The translations under genes were made by a program, and so were the position numbers. A stretch of DNA of 64,000 nucleotides, taken from contig NZ_VIWT01000004.1 in assembly GCF_007829815.1 (NCBI RefSeq), forward strand, positions 372,001 through 436,000, written 5' to 3'. Below, piece by piece: positions 11,001 to 18,000 of this stretch. Under the pieces are notes generated by a model, which had not been told where the DNA came from, did no database searches, and worked only from the letters and a program-made list of their open reading frames with translations. The stretch comes from Kitasatospora viridis. GTDB lineage: Bacteria > Actinomycetota > Actinomycetes > Streptomycetales > Streptomycetaceae. The stretch's first letter is position 1. Every line of letters begins with the position of its first letter.

Positions 11001-13178
11001 GTCGATGGTGAGCGACAGCCCGCTCAGGTCGATGCCGCCGAGGAAGTTCCACGGCGGGTCGAGCCGGAAGGTGGCGTTCGGGTTGGCCAGCGCCACCAGC
11101 GTGCTGAGCAGTTCGCCGAGCGTGCCGGTCAGCCGGACGGTGAGGATCTGGTGGCGCTGCTCCCCCTCGCCGGTCCAGCCGGTGGCCGCGCGCAACGAGA
11201 GTGCGCCGTAGGCGACTTCGAAGGTGTAGTCCTTGCCCTGGTCGGCCACCGAGACCGAGGCTGCGACCTTGAGCCGGTTGACCGCGAAGCTGCCGGCCAG
11301 GCTGCCGGTCAGCGCGCCCTGCGCGCTGCGCTCGATCCGCGCGGTCAGCATCAGCTCCAGGGCGATGCCGATCAGGGTCTCCGCCACCGCCGCGCGCAGC
11401 GCCCCGGAGGCCGCGTACGGCCTGCCCTCGGCGGTGCTGAACCGCAGTTGCAGGTCGGTGAGGTCGATCTCCAGCTCGTTCAGCCACTGCGGCAGCTGAC
11501 GTGCCATCAGGGCCTGGGCCAGGCGCGGCAGTTTCACGGTGCCGACCATGGCGGCGGTGAACTCCCAGGCGTCCTCGCCCGGGTAGCGCGCCTGGGCGCT
11601 CAGCTCGATCGGCGGGTACGCCACTTCGGTGGGGTCGGCCGACCGGATCTCGCCCTTGCCGGCGATCAGCCCGGAGACCGCGTTCGGCGCGGCCTTGACC
11701 TGGAGTTGCAACCCTGTCAGGGCGAACTCGACCTTGCCGGCCGTGACCGCCCAGTCGCCGCTCAACGTCAGCTCGGCGGCGAAGGTCTGCTGGGTCGGCG
11801 AGGCCTGCATGCTCAGCGTCTCGCAGCGCAGCCGGGCGTCGATCGGGGCGTCGCCGCCGAAGAACACCCGGAACGCCTGCTCGATCGGCAGGTCGAAGGG
11901 CCGCTCGGTGAAGGCCCTGAACTCCAGCTCCGGCAGCGACACCTGGACCGTCACCAGGATGTCGGTGCGGGCGTCGAGAGGCGCCCGGCCCCCGGTGGGG
12001 GCGGCGGCCTTCGCGCCGAACCGCATGGTGCCGAAGACCGTGCCGAAGTAGTCCGTCGGCTTGCCCGCCTCGAAGGCGAACTGCCACCGGGTGCCGACCT
12101 GATCGATCATCAGGAAGGGCACCGGCGGGTCCCAGGGCTGGTCCGAGAGGATCGAGACGGCGGAGTAGGACAGCCCGGGCCCGCCGAGGGCGAGCGGCAC
12201 GACGCCGAAGCCGAGGTCCTGGAGCCGGAACCGGTCGAGCGGCGCGATGCCCGGGGGCAGCGCGAAGTCCCCGGCCGGGGCGCCGGTCATCTGGATCAGC
12301 GCCTGGACCGCCCCGCGCAGCCCGAGCGGGGGGTCGAGCGCGACCAGCAGTGGCCAGACGTAGTCGCCGCAGAGCAGGGCGCAGCCGACGGTGGCCGTCC
12401 GCACCGGCTCGGTGGGCAGCGTCACCTCGGCGAACAGCAGCACCGCCGAGCGGTGCGCGCCCAGTTGGGGGATCGGGTACGGGTCGGGGTACTCGGTGGT
12501 GAGCAGCACGCCGACCGCCGAGACGACCAGGTCGCCCAGCCGCAGCGGCAGGCGCGAGGTGGCGGCCCGCAGCTCGATCACCGGCAGCTTGCCGGTCGGG
12601 AAGGCCAACGGGCCCTCCACCGGCAGGCGTTCACCGAGGAAGTCGGCGTAGCGGGCCAGCAGGTCGCTGCCGGGCTTGACCGGGTCGCCGAGCACCAGCA
12701 GCGTGCCGGAGAGCCTGGGCCCGGCCTCGGGCGGGGTGTTGCCGGCGGTGAGGACGGGCCGCTCCAGGATCAGCGGGCCGAGCACGCTCGGCCCGAGGAG
12801 CAGCCCGCCGAGCCCGCCCTCGGGCGGGCGCCGGCTCTGCGGCAGCTCGCCGAAGGCGCCCGCGAAGGTCCACGGTTCGGACGCAGCGACCCGGGTCAGC
12901 TCCAGCAGCAGCACGGCCCGCTCGCCGTCGGCCTGCGGGGTGCCGGTGAGCCGCATGGTCCAGTCGGTGTCGAGGTAGCGGGTGCGGCCGGTGAGCCGCG
13001 CGCTGCGCGGCGGTTCCTCGGTGGCGGCGCCCTCGGTGACCGGCAGGCCGGTCACCGCGAGCGGGGTCAGCAGCTCGGCGAGCCCGGGCAGCGACAGGTC
13101 GGCGGAGAGCTCGCCGCTCGCCACGGCCGCCTGGAACGCGCGGAGGATCTCTCCGACTGTCACGGGTTCGACTGTCAC
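2058..13178 (-). CDS. Giant 3706-aa beta-rich protein with LysM-like modules (DUF6603-like region)
   Basis: A continuous 11.1-kb reading frame with strong actinobacterial codon bias. No signal peptide or membrane segment is visible. Residues about 1-790 are alternating hydrophobic beta-type sequence. About 790-1150 is Gly/aromatic-rich (NGRGGLYFGVLNG, then RGTVGIVGRLYG) and resembles what I recall of DUF6603. LysM-like segments appear near 1425-1505 (TDSLGSIAQAHGVTPESV), near 1690, and as a degenerate array about 2570-2910 (YTVRAGDSLDAVTAHF). The C-terminal third is mixed alpha/beta, with an Asp/Glu/Pro/Asn-rich linker made by a 9-bp repeat. The GTG start lies 9 nt after the stop of the preceding gene; the first ten bases of the gene recur 15 nt further on. 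It looks like a large surface, scaffold or cargo protein. I do not know its function; the DUF6603 match is from memory. Confidence 0.6.
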   Translation of the reverse strand: MTVEPVTVGEILRAFQAAVASGELSADLSLPGLAELLTPLAVTGLPVTEGAATEEPPRSARLTGRTRYLDTDWTMRLTGTPQADGERAVLLLELTRVAASEPWTFAGAFGELPQSRRPPEGGLGGLLLGPSVLGPLILERPVLTAGNTPPEAGPRLSGTLLVLGDPVKPGSDLLARYADFLGERLPVEGPLAFPTGKLPVIELRAATSRLPLRLGDLVVSAVGVLLTTEYPDPYPIPQLGAHRSAVLLFAEVTLPTEPVRTATVGCALLCGDYVWPLLVALDPPLGLRGAVQALIQMTGAPAGDFALPPGIAPLDRFRLQDLGFGVVPLALGGPGLSYSAVSILSDQPWDPPVPFLMIDQVGTRWQFAFEAGKPTDYFGTVFGTMRFGAKAAAPTGGRAPLDARTDILVTVQVSLPELEFRAFTERPFDLPIEQAFRVFFGGDAPIDARLRCETLSMQASPTQQTFAAELTLSGDWAVTAGKVEFALTGLQLQVKAAPNAVSGLIAGKGEIRSADPTEVAYPPIELSAQARYPGEDAWEFTAAMVGTVKLPRLAQALMARQLPQWLNELEIDLTDLQLRFSTAEGRPYAASGALRAAVAETLIGIALELMLTARIERSAQGALTGSLAGSFAVNRLKVAASVSVADQGKDYTFEVAYGALSLRAATGWTGEGEQRHQILTVRLTGTLGELLSTLVALANPNATFRLDPPWNFLGGIDLSGLSLTIDPTEQSVAVEYGLTLDLGFVKITKVGLRYTRSTGTPVVEIVLDAQLLGDDAPKPLSWDPVTQAPPQPPGLGRKLFALRYLGLGQHVSPVGLTAHPGIAEVVDAMVAAMRPADPATGKAPINPATMVFDPASQWLFGIDATVMDTVAVKLVMHDPDLYGILLALNGPQAGSLAGLNVELLYKKVTDDIGVFHARLQIPDAYRKLQFGAVSVTLGVITVDIFTNGNFRIDLGFPAGGDFTNSFGLEAGYYNGRGGLYFGVLNGATSKRVPRISNGTFSPVLELGVGLSVGVGRTFQRGPLSAGVYLNLEVIFEGALAWFHPDQEGRGTALYYWCRGTVGIVGRLYGTVDFKVVRVDVNLQISAMATVELAAHQATVISLNLSVRASASVKIAFFRIKFNFSLTLQTSFEIGSTSTPPWRIVPGTALPGALVPAVSGPELAGYRLHFDPKAHVFPHGEVRTAYLSLVPGYTNAEVPVSWTGERPPAEEEPQHRLVVMLVTDNAVPFEAADIAASLRPEVSGHPRAATPADTSFDQLAEGLLRWSLNALGVTSRTVTLGQLLDLVEQLAMPEAGDQGFSWSNIEGFLTNNLHLVVSGTATGPEPTDHPGTPFPMPPVLKWTATGLPDPTERTRDFAEHQQIDATYEREAAAHFAELDPAPPQDRPTLGFPAAAEEPSASMATSVLRDYFRMVARAMAQEAVNLLTAYPHRVSRTDSLGSIAQAHGVTPESVALANPDWPVAADVPIRLGTLPVRLTAGQSLDALARLHQAAPAALLDHLRDTTPLLRTGAAVPLPGFVHTGLPVDTAAAVLYVRLGLTTPTEVPLADWYQTAIDRLNPGTGPELPNPLRVPAGYLSTGTLDWTPLPGDTVLDVAAYLALLQNPTPGTPYASWLDAVRAANTPPDPAGVRLPAGAAAVVLPNDTLRRLQHRLLLDSDRPAFDRYAAAADALVPLLTVEVPGARATTGPGLTLLTLAQQYGLGLADLARRIAADPGVLAERDAPDDPPFTVPEVPAADLDTLCAALHDGPGTVSASGQVARFMLGGLRLPAPVHDGRVYRARGPMTGGYQLIGQQVVGPPPPPAADPEPLVTFTVVKSGTADWLGFADAAVVDGRIRVEAPTAAAAVLTITGDDLRRNYPDTVLLPVVRTPLAPLPLAHPVGTRYAVTQVIPWRTTTTLHLPGDPAGPPSLWPLPAELTARAGADRSTSGFRLEQTAPQAGTGASHTELGSYAWATLVSFAVRRIPGPAGSVEVLGADTADRQRIADLLDYLRSVPGKAATGDWPTPPPGERALLTLLWQLPPAPGGLGQGLTSTQLDTRATFLVQTNLTTETSSGPSGARASSTVGRHFAALADTQRFLTLLWECSVVGGGGYWLRYQGEVPEAIFDQDGLARFSLLIQLSSQCGPDPDRHLYAFTNLAVVGDGVDPASVALTARAVDPPELRPVASVDPGQLGFTGCLVNPGDDASKQGVLRRLYGLLGFQLEPTTAFRGSVEGRAVSPRPADGTDELGLLTVAQQDEAVWDLTRVVDISRFALVRPPALPTAPPADRDPYAGIAAGAHSQVAVRFQDVFGNRSGSPARIPLPVRYTDPLIGVGGWPSTTLRYTVEPAGGQADLTVAVDLQTIAYQPGADAPGLAAAAAAARDRARLAPVYYQVNRPDVGAALLSSLHQQPGSPPTPLPVDVGELRRYLLGAHALLGSLAAIGSAPAEGAASLDEICTGYGVGYQGLGAANADAPLTAILDTDRVAVPVIAAFRNQDTVVGLCEGSGADPVEVLLHRDNAALPLNPAVELATPPRPAPVPADCPPVAELAAALHCSVTSLVTGNQQTGALLASGFVFTCNGVQVEVGRDVPADASLAEVAAEYQRRLVPYPAVQVVSLNAQLPGLFRGGAVLQVTGYLVRGGDTLLDNGTGLPPEELARPNTTTVDLFTPGTPLFLTAPLTPVPVGRTLAAFAADHATTPGTLLRHNGTVRPAAGTPPLLPGTWAWPADPDALRVPYTVRAGDSLDAVTAHFPGADLAEVNAEMPATIAAGVRITVGDREVTTTEPVSFDQACALFDPAVPLSALAAALGPRTDVLAPGALLLCPPGVLPGRPGEGVTPDQAAAAFGVGAAALLAANAGTPGLLMPGQVLKAGPAGRGGTVATETTAPRDTLTALVERLRLRGAATGVTAVVEANAGTAFLRAGARVLVPPAGARLTARLGPPEPDGDWTFPDWVFPLTVALELSRAPELVDPALAGTATRAATAVPADRGSDPQQDGALTLTAFAERVQEAVPALRLATAPGRGGDTDLWAVVFDAAGIAEVTVEPPLEIAGTDQPRTFAIRPLSTTLTARQNVTTHGFNQETGLLEGEQIRDYQGIDLEVWAQGFLADLELLLTAGYVQGAYALAPQVLDAVIDVKKTLAGAVAEGLDHVLADPDDPENPENPDDPNGLGRAAAVERLRQELLVSLTRGYATSAVIQYDTSATVPPGRRARLSGNPVADYAGAPVDRRTATLSNGKIALTDDPSHLTFLLTVPDVAAHASHDLGLAYRGVELEFDIVREIEGYERSDWLTFVTQLASGSPEELDFDLGAPRIPIPLRAYPPMPILLDQQALVDSTATELDRALRWRYRCAVQHQSAEQDTIELRVSFNEPAAQPTAAALDDLFAAMAQYTAVATPLLGLLAALPDWERADQRRREALANALTTYQQLAAEVAEAWRRHWTGPVPAPAVAAERTAGAPEIEAYRYQLRLTVERDRYRTLTLTRAVERGPDRVGWPESVFCITASGERRRLTAEGAEPGADSRSYRFPTDPDVEAFSLLTFELTFPPVHIATHQNASAATRVTRNARLLGEGWPRTAEAFVYRTPEAAAAQPVVPFIDVTHTLPIGPWAPPPAENPLEPLFRAVFDGDESGRTIAIGARYAYTLVAADPPVTALLPVVQSTVGAYTPATTVPALTRTLNDWTELERPQTAGGAWAFRLSLYSSVDPSLQRPVLQLRHLSAALGEA
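3732..3776. repeat. 9-bp tandem repeat inside the giant gene
   Basis: Five consecutive 9-bp units of the form GGGGTCGTC or GGGGTTCTC on the plus strand. In the giant protein they encode an acidic, Pro/Asn-rich linker (DDP/ENP triplets) following a helical segment. The unit is a multiple of three, so copy-number change would alter linker length without shifting frame. Confidence 0.8.
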
Positions 13179-13187
13179 GTGGTCCGC

Positions 13188-14249
13188 CTACGGTTCGGTG
13201 TCGATCGGCAGGGGGCGCAGGGTGCAGCTCAGCTCGATGTCGCCGTACGTGGTCGAGTCGTGCGCCCCGTAGGTCTTGACGGTGGTTCGGATCCGCTTGG
13301 TGGTGTTGACGGTCCGCCAGCTCCCGAAGATGTCGCCGCTGCGCCACAGGTCGAAGCAGACGAAGTCGTGTGCGGCGTCCGCCGTCAGGGTGGGCCGGAA
13401 CAGGTCGATCACCCCGGCGGCCGGAATGCCTGCGACGTTGTCCACCCCGGCGCTCACGCAGATCTCCTGCGGGCGGACGGTCGCCGCGAAGTCCTCGATG
13501 ACCGCCCACTCGTCCGCGTCCCAGTCGTCCGGGTTCGCCCGGCGCGCGCTGACCGCCGTCTCCAGCACGCTGCGGTTCGGCAGCACCAGGGCCCGGTCCG
13601 CCGGGATCCGGGTGGCCAGGTTGGGGATCCGGTTGATCGTCCGCATCAGCGGGAGGGTCAACTGGCCGGGCAGCACGACGGCGAGCCGCCCGTTCTCGAT
13701 GACCAGCGCGGTGGCCCGCACCGAGGCGCGGTTGTCGGTGGCCAGGATCCGGACGTAGGTGCCGTTGTGCTCGGCGATCCAGGTCGGCTCGCCCGTCAGG
13801 TAGTCGCTCTGGTTGGGGCCGGCGAACTCGACGTCGCCCAGCGGGAATCCGAGGAGTTCCAGCAGGTCCTGGACGGCCTCGGGCCCGCTGCCCGTCCACC
13901 TGCTGCCCGGCACCAGGACCGACAGCACGGTGGCGCCGACGGCCTTCAGCCGTGACCCGAGCGCGCCGAGCAGGTTGGTGCTCTGCTCGTCCAGGCTGGT
14001 GAAGGCGATCAGGTTGAGCAGTTTGCGGTGCCGGTGGCCGACCTTGGCCTGGACGTAGTCCAGCGCCGCCTGGGCGTACCGCTTCTCGCCGCCGCAGTTG
14101 ATCAGCGCCAGGAAGTCGGCCTCGTCCCGGCGCGTGCCGTCGTTGTAGATCTCCACCAGGACCAGCTGGCCCTGGCCGCACCACAGCACCTTGACCACCG
14201 TGAGCGGGTTCTGCTTCCCGTCGTCCCCTGTCGTTCCCGGCTCCGTCAT
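13188..14249 (-). CDS. 353-aa protein resembling a degenerate ComEC-type metallo-beta-lactamase fold
   Basis: The ATG at 14249 overlaps the TGA of the upstream gene (ATGA), so translation is coupled; the stop lies 9 nt before the GTG of the giant gene. No signal peptide. The layout recalls ComEC/Rec2-like MBL proteins. ALINCGG (48-54) sits where MBL proteins have the LIDCG strand. FTSLDEQSTNL (83-93) sits where the zinc motif THxHxDH is expected, but all His ligands are missing. DNRASVRATALVIENG (172-187) followed by VVLPGQLT resembles the second-half NxxSLVLxLxxGxxxxLLTGD block. If so, the fold is kept and metal catalysis lost, suggesting a binding or scaffold role. Expression of the gene is well supported; the fold is inference. 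Confidence 0.55.
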   Translation of the reverse strand: MTEPGTTGDDGKQNPLTVVKVLWCGQGQLVLVEIYNDGTRRDEADFLALINCGGEKRYAQAALDYVQAKVGHRHRKLLNLIAFTSLDEQSTNLLGALGSRLKAVGATVLSVLVPGSRWTGSGPEAVQDLLELLGFPLGDVEFAGPNQSDYLTGEPTWIAEHNGTYVRILATDNRASVRATALVIENGRLAVVLPGQLTLPLMRTINRIPNLATRIPADRALVLPNRSVLETAVSARRANPDDWDADEWAVIEDFAATVRPQEICVSAGVDNVAGIPAAGVIDLFRPTLTADAAHDFVCFDLWRSGDIFGSWRTVNTTKRIRTTVKTYGAHDSTTYGDIELSCTLRPLPIDTEP

Positions 14250-17200
14250 TCCCGGCTCCCGTCGCCCGGCGCCGCCGGCAGGGGCTGCGGGGTCTTGCGG
14301 TCGGCCGCCGCGAGGTAGGCGAGGTACCAGCCGACCTTGGAGGCACTGCCCTGGTCGGGGTTGCCGAACAACACCACGTCGTTGTTGCCCGGTGGGAAGG
14401 CCAGGCCGAGCATCCGCAGCGCGAAGTCCCGCAGCCGCAGCGTGTAGCTGCGCGGCTGCCCGTCCGGCCGCGCGGTCAGGAACTCCACCGACCGGAAACC
14501 CATGGTCACCACCCCTTGCAGCGGCAGGTTGACGCCCAACACCCCGTTGGCGCCCGGGAGTCTGACGCCCAGGTAGACCACCGGGTCGCCGCCGGCCGCG
14601 CCCGGGCTCCAGGCCACCAGGACTTGGAGGGCCAGCGCCTTGCTGCCGGCCAGCGCGCCCAGCGAACCGAGGTCCACGGTGTAGTCCAGCCCGTACCAGG
14701 GCTGGGCGAGCACCGACTGCTGGAGCGGCGAGGTGACCGTCACGTAGCCGAGGTCGGCGGGCGTCTGCGGCAGCGGCGCCGGGCCCGCCGCCAGGGCCGG
14801 GTCCGGCATCGCCAGCAGCCCGTTCAGCCGGATCGGGAACCGCTCGACCAGCGAGTTCTCCCGCGCCTTGCTGTTGGCCGCGTCGAAGGAGAGGTTGCCG
14901 TCCTTCAGGGCGAACCGGGTGGTCCCGGCGGGGTCGCCGAGTTCGAAGCCCATCGCGACGGCGAGGCCGCCGAAGCGCAGGTGGCCGTCCGCCCCGGCGG
15001 CGTCGGCGCCCCAGCAGAACGGGTCGAAGCCGTCCGGCTCGTAGAACCGCAGGTTGCCCGCGAGTTGGAAGAGCGCGTCGACGCTCGCGCGGCCGGCGGC
15101 CGGGTCGGCGGCCCTGGCGGTGACCAGTTGGGTGGAGAGCAGTTCGACGCCGAGCAGGACGGATCCGCCGAGCTCGAAGGTGTTCTGCCCGGCCATCGAG
15201 AACACGTAGGTGTCGTGCCGGGCGGGGTCGCCGGGCACCTGCTGGCGCTGCAGGGCACCGTCCAGGACGATGTTGTTCCCGTGCTCGGTCGGCTGCAGCC
15301 GGGTCGGCGCGCCGAACAGCCGGTTCACCAGCAGCTCGGCCCGGCTGGTGAAGGTGGTGACCACCGAGTTGCGCAGGCCGACGGTGAGTTGCAGCACCCG
15401 GAAGGCGAAGGCGGTGTCCTCGCTGAAGTACTGGTCCTCGGGGTTCTGGTAGTCGATCAGCCCGAACAGCGCCGAGCGGTCGAAGACCAGGTGACCACCC
15501 GTCAGGCGGTACGGCGTGAGCGAGAGTCCGACGTGGTGCGCGACGAACCGGGCCGGGTCGATGCCGGCCGCCAGCACCTGGAGCTCGGCCGGGAGCTGGT
15601 CCAGCGGGACGTCCGCCGACAGCGCGAGCACGCCGGTCCAGTCCGGGTCGTCCACCACCGCGAGGAACGGCGCGTAGGGCCCGCCGCGCTGCGGGTGCTC
15701 CGCCACCGCCTTGCGGGCGGCGGCGATCACGGCCCCGATGGCCCGCTGGGCGTCGGCCGGGTCCCCGCTGCGGGCGGCCGCGCGCGGCCAGGCCCAGGTG
15801 GAGACGTCGCCGACCAGCTCCGAGATGCTGCGGCCGAGCACGAACTTGACGATCAGGTGGGTGTCGGCCCGCCAGTTGTCCGGGGAGAGGCGGAACGGCC
15901 AGCCGCCGGCCACCGGCGTGAGCAGGCCGGCGTAGCGCAGGAAGACCCGCTGCTGGTCCTCGGTGATCCCGCGCGAGGCGGCCCGCAGCGCGGCGACGAA
16001 CGCGTCCCGGGTGTCGTACCCGATCCCCCGCATGTGCTGCTCGACGGCCGCCAGCACGGCGGCCGGCACGCCGCCGCGGTCCTCGGGGATGCTCGCGATG
16101 ATGCCCAGGGCCGCCGCGGTCAGCCGGTAGCCGACGGAGCCGTGGCGGTTGAACTCCACCGGGTCGCCCAGCACCAGGAACAGGTTGTTGGTCTGCATCG
16201 CCTGCCGGAACGGCCCGTCGACGGTGGTGAACCGCAGGTCGGGCACGGCCGCCGGGGCGCCGTTGTGGCCGATGCCGAGCCAGTTCCAGTCGGCGTCCGG
16301 GGAGAGCCCGACCGCCAGGCCCTGCGGGGTCACGGCCACCGTCTCCGGGGCGTCGGCGCGCTGCCCGCCGCCCGCGGCGGGCAGCAGCACGGCCCGCCGG
16401 GTGGGCGCGATCGCCAGCTGCTCGATCGCCACCGCGTCCGCCACCGCCTGCCCGGCGAGGCCGTGGAACGGGGCCATCGGGAAGGGGGTGCGGCTCGCGG
16501 CGGCGGCCGGCACCTCGCGGTAGCCGAGCAGGTCGACGCCGGCGACGGCGCTCGCGGCTCCGACTGCGGCTGCGGCTGCTGCGGCTCCGGCTGCGGCTGC
16601 GGCTCCGGCGGCGTAGAGCGGCGCGTCCTCGGGCTGGCTGTAGTAGGTGACCGTGCTGGCCGGCTCGGCCGGTTCGATCCGCACCCAGGCGGTGGTCCCG
16701 TGGTCGGTGAGCGAGTCGCCGCCGGTGCGGTCCGGGCCGAGCGGGGCGAAGGCGGGCTGGCCGGCCAGGAAGGAGATGGTGCCGCCGGCCGCCGGCAGTC
16801 CGAGGTACTCCAGGCCGGAGGTGCCGCAGATCACCCGCGAGCCCGCGACCGCCGTCTCGACGGCGAACGGCCCGTCCGGGACCAGGTAGTAGACGGCGCT
16901 GCCGGTCTCCTGGCTGAGGTAGGGCGCGAGGCCGAAGACCAGGCGGGCCGGGTGCGCGGTGCCCGGCAGCGCGGCCAGCGGGCGCAGCGCCACCCCGTGG
17001 CCGAGCACGGTGGCGTAGCCGGACGGCAGCGCCGGCGCCTCCCCCGCCGGCGTCTGCCCCTCGGCGGCGGGTGGGAAGAAGCCGAGCGCGGTGCGCTCGC
17101 CGTCGAGCGGGCGCAGCGGGTCGATCCGGGCGTGGAACTCCAGTGCAGCGTCGGCGGGTTGGCGCAGCACGGCGAACCGCAGCGGGTTGACCGAGCCGTC

Positions 17201-17821
17201 CGGCCCGGGGGTGAAGAAGCGCAGGTCGGCGCCGAGCCCCGCGAAGGCGTCGCGCCCGGCCGGCACGTCGATGACGAACTGCCAGGCGCCGGTGTGCCCG
17301 GGGTCGAGGCTGAGCAGCGTGCTGCCGGGGCGGGCGGGGTAGCGGCTCGCCGGGGTGTAGAGCGTGGCGCCGGGCCGGTCGGCCGGGTCGGCGAGGGCGA
17401 AGCCCCAGCCGGTCGCCGACTGCGCCGGGGCGATCAACGTCCCGTCGTTCAGCTGGAGCTGGTAGACCGTCAGTTCGAAGCCGGTCGTGTTCACCGCCCA
17501 CCCGCCGGGGGCCGCCCGCACGGTCAGCTCCTCGGTGAGCCAGCGGGCCGGTTCCAGGGCCGGGTCGGCCACCCAGAGGAAGCGCGGCGGGCCCTTCGCC
17601 CCGCGTGCGGCCACCCAGGAAGCCAGCGCCGCCGGGAAGTCCGGTGGCTCGGCGGTCCCGAGGAAGACGTAGGCGCCGCCGTCGTCCCGCCAGGTCTCGT
17701 CGAGGGTGGGCCGGTCGCCGAGCGCCGCGCCGGCGGAGGCGTAGAACGCGGCCTCCTCCGGCGCCTGGTCCGCCCGGTAGAGCCGGGTCCCGGGGACCCG
17801 GGTGAAGGTGGGCCCGGTCAT
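14246..17821 (-). CDS. 1191-aa beta-rich protein of unknown function
   Basis: The ATG at 17821 overlaps the TGA of the 60-aa repeat ORF upstream (ATGA), and the gene ends in an ATGA overlap with the MBL-like gene. The frame stays open upstream, but that extension is out-of-frame repeat sequence. No signal peptide or membrane span is clear. Residues about 405-430 are an Ala/Gly-rich low-complexity linker from a short tandem repeat (16,555-16,615). The C-terminal half has alternating hydrophobic strands with Gly-rich turns (FELGGSVLLGVELL; LRFGGLAVAMGFELGD), similar in texture to the giant protein. The N-terminal half has mixed strands and loops. I recognise no catalytic motif. Position inside a coupled operon suggests it acts with the giant and FN3 proteins. 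Confidence 0.6.
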   Translation of the reverse strand: MTGPTFTRVPGTRLYRADQAPEEAAFYASAGAALGDRPTLDETWRDDGGAYVFLGTAEPPDFPAALASWVAARGAKGPPRFLWVADPALEPARWLTEELTVRAAPGGWAVNTTGFELTVYQLQLNDGTLIAPAQSATGWGFALADPADRPGATLYTPASRYPARPGSTLLSLDPGHTGAWQFVIDVPAGRDAFAGLGADLRFFTPGPDGSVNPLRFAVLRQPADAALEFHARIDPLRPLDGERTALGFFPPAAEGQTPAGEAPALPSGYATVLGHGVALRPLAALPGTAHPARLVFGLAPYLSQETGSAVYYLVPDGPFAVETAVAGSRVICGTSGLEYLGLPAAGGTISFLAGQPAFAPLGPDRTGGDSLTDHGTTAWVRIEPAEPASTVTYYSQPEDAPLYAAGAAAAAGAAAAAAAVGAASAVAGVDLLGYREVPAAAASRTPFPMAPFHGLAGQAVADAVAIEQLAIAPTRRAVLLPAAGGGQRADAPETVAVTPQGLAVGLSPDADWNWLGIGHNGAPAAVPDLRFTTVDGPFRQAMQTNNLFLVLGDPVEFNRHGSVGYRLTAAALGIIASIPEDRGGVPAAVLAAVEQHMRGIGYDTRDAFVAALRAASRGITEDQQRVFLRYAGLLTPVAGGWPFRLSPDNWRADTHLIVKFVLGRSISELVGDVSTWAWPRAAARSGDPADAQRAIGAVIAAARKAVAEHPQRGGPYAPFLAVVDDPDWTGVLALSADVPLDQLPAELQVLAAGIDPARFVAHHVGLSLTPYRLTGGHLVFDRSALFGLIDYQNPEDQYFSEDTAFAFRVLQLTVGLRNSVVTTFTSRAELLVNRLFGAPTRLQPTEHGNNIVLDGALQRQQVPGDPARHDTYVFSMAGQNTFELGGSVLLGVELLSTQLVTARAADPAAGRASVDALFQLAGNLRFYEPDGFDPFCWGADAAGADGHLRFGGLAVAMGFELGDPAGTTRFALKDGNLSFDAANSKARENSLVERFPIRLNGLLAMPDPALAAGPAPLPQTPADLGYVTVTSPLQQSVLAQPWYGLDYTVDLGSLGALAGSKALALQVLVAWSPGAAGGDPVVYLGVRLPGANGVLGVNLPLQGVVTMGFRSVEFLTARPDGQPRSYTLRLRDFALRMLGLAFPPGNNDVVLFGNPDQGSASKVGWYLAYLAAADRKTPQPLPAAPGDGSRE

Positions 17822-18000
17822 CGCCCGGCCCCGGGCGTCGGTCGGGGGCCGGCCACCGGTCGGGGTCCGGTCATCGGTCGCGGTCCGGTCATCGCTCGCG
17901 CTTCGGTGATCGCCCGGGGTCCGGTCATCGGTCGGGGTTCGGTCATCGCTCGGGCTTCGGTGATCGGTCGCGTTGCGGGCATCGGTCGCGTCCCCGTCAT
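17818..18000 (-). CDS. 60-aa ORF of ten hexapeptide repeats, coupled by ATGA at both ends
   Basis: The ATG at 18000-17998 overlaps the TGA of the FN3-repeat gene, and its own TGA at 17820-17818 overlaps the ATG of the 1191-aa gene. The ORF thus exactly bridges two coupled genes. The peptide is ten hexamers with consensus MTGPRP; variants include MPATRP, ITEARA and VAGPRP, and the last is TPGAGR. It is strongly basic and Pro/Arg-rich, with Met opening six of ten units. Each unit contains a start-like context (GATGACCGGA), resembling the start region of the next gene. It may be a short peptide in its own right or a ribosome relay that carries coupling between its neighbours. No homologue is known to me. 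Confidence 0.6.
   Translation of the reverse strand: MTGTRPMPATRPITEARAMTEPRPMTGPRAITEARAMTGPRPMTGPRPVAGPRPTPGAGR
17822..18000. repeat. 18-bp tandem repeat array between two operon genes
   Basis: About ten 18-bp units; on the minus strand the consensus is GATGACCGGACCCCGACC. Substitutions are scattered over the units and the tenth is one base short. The start of the 1191-aa gene (GATGACCGGGCCC) matches the unit, so the array looks like serial duplication of a start-codon region. The other two minus-strand frames are low-complexity Arg/Pro/Asp sequence. Confidence 0.85.

Noticed and set aside
2058-13178. Giant gene as a Tc-type insecticidal toxin, NRPS or PKS
   Set aside because: No RHS/YD repeats, toxin-complex signatures, or NRPS/PKS core motifs were seen; LysM-like and beta-rich segments dominate.
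17818-18000. CRISPR-like array
   Set aside because: Units are directly adjacent with no spacers, are 18 bp, and form an open frame; no cas genes are near.
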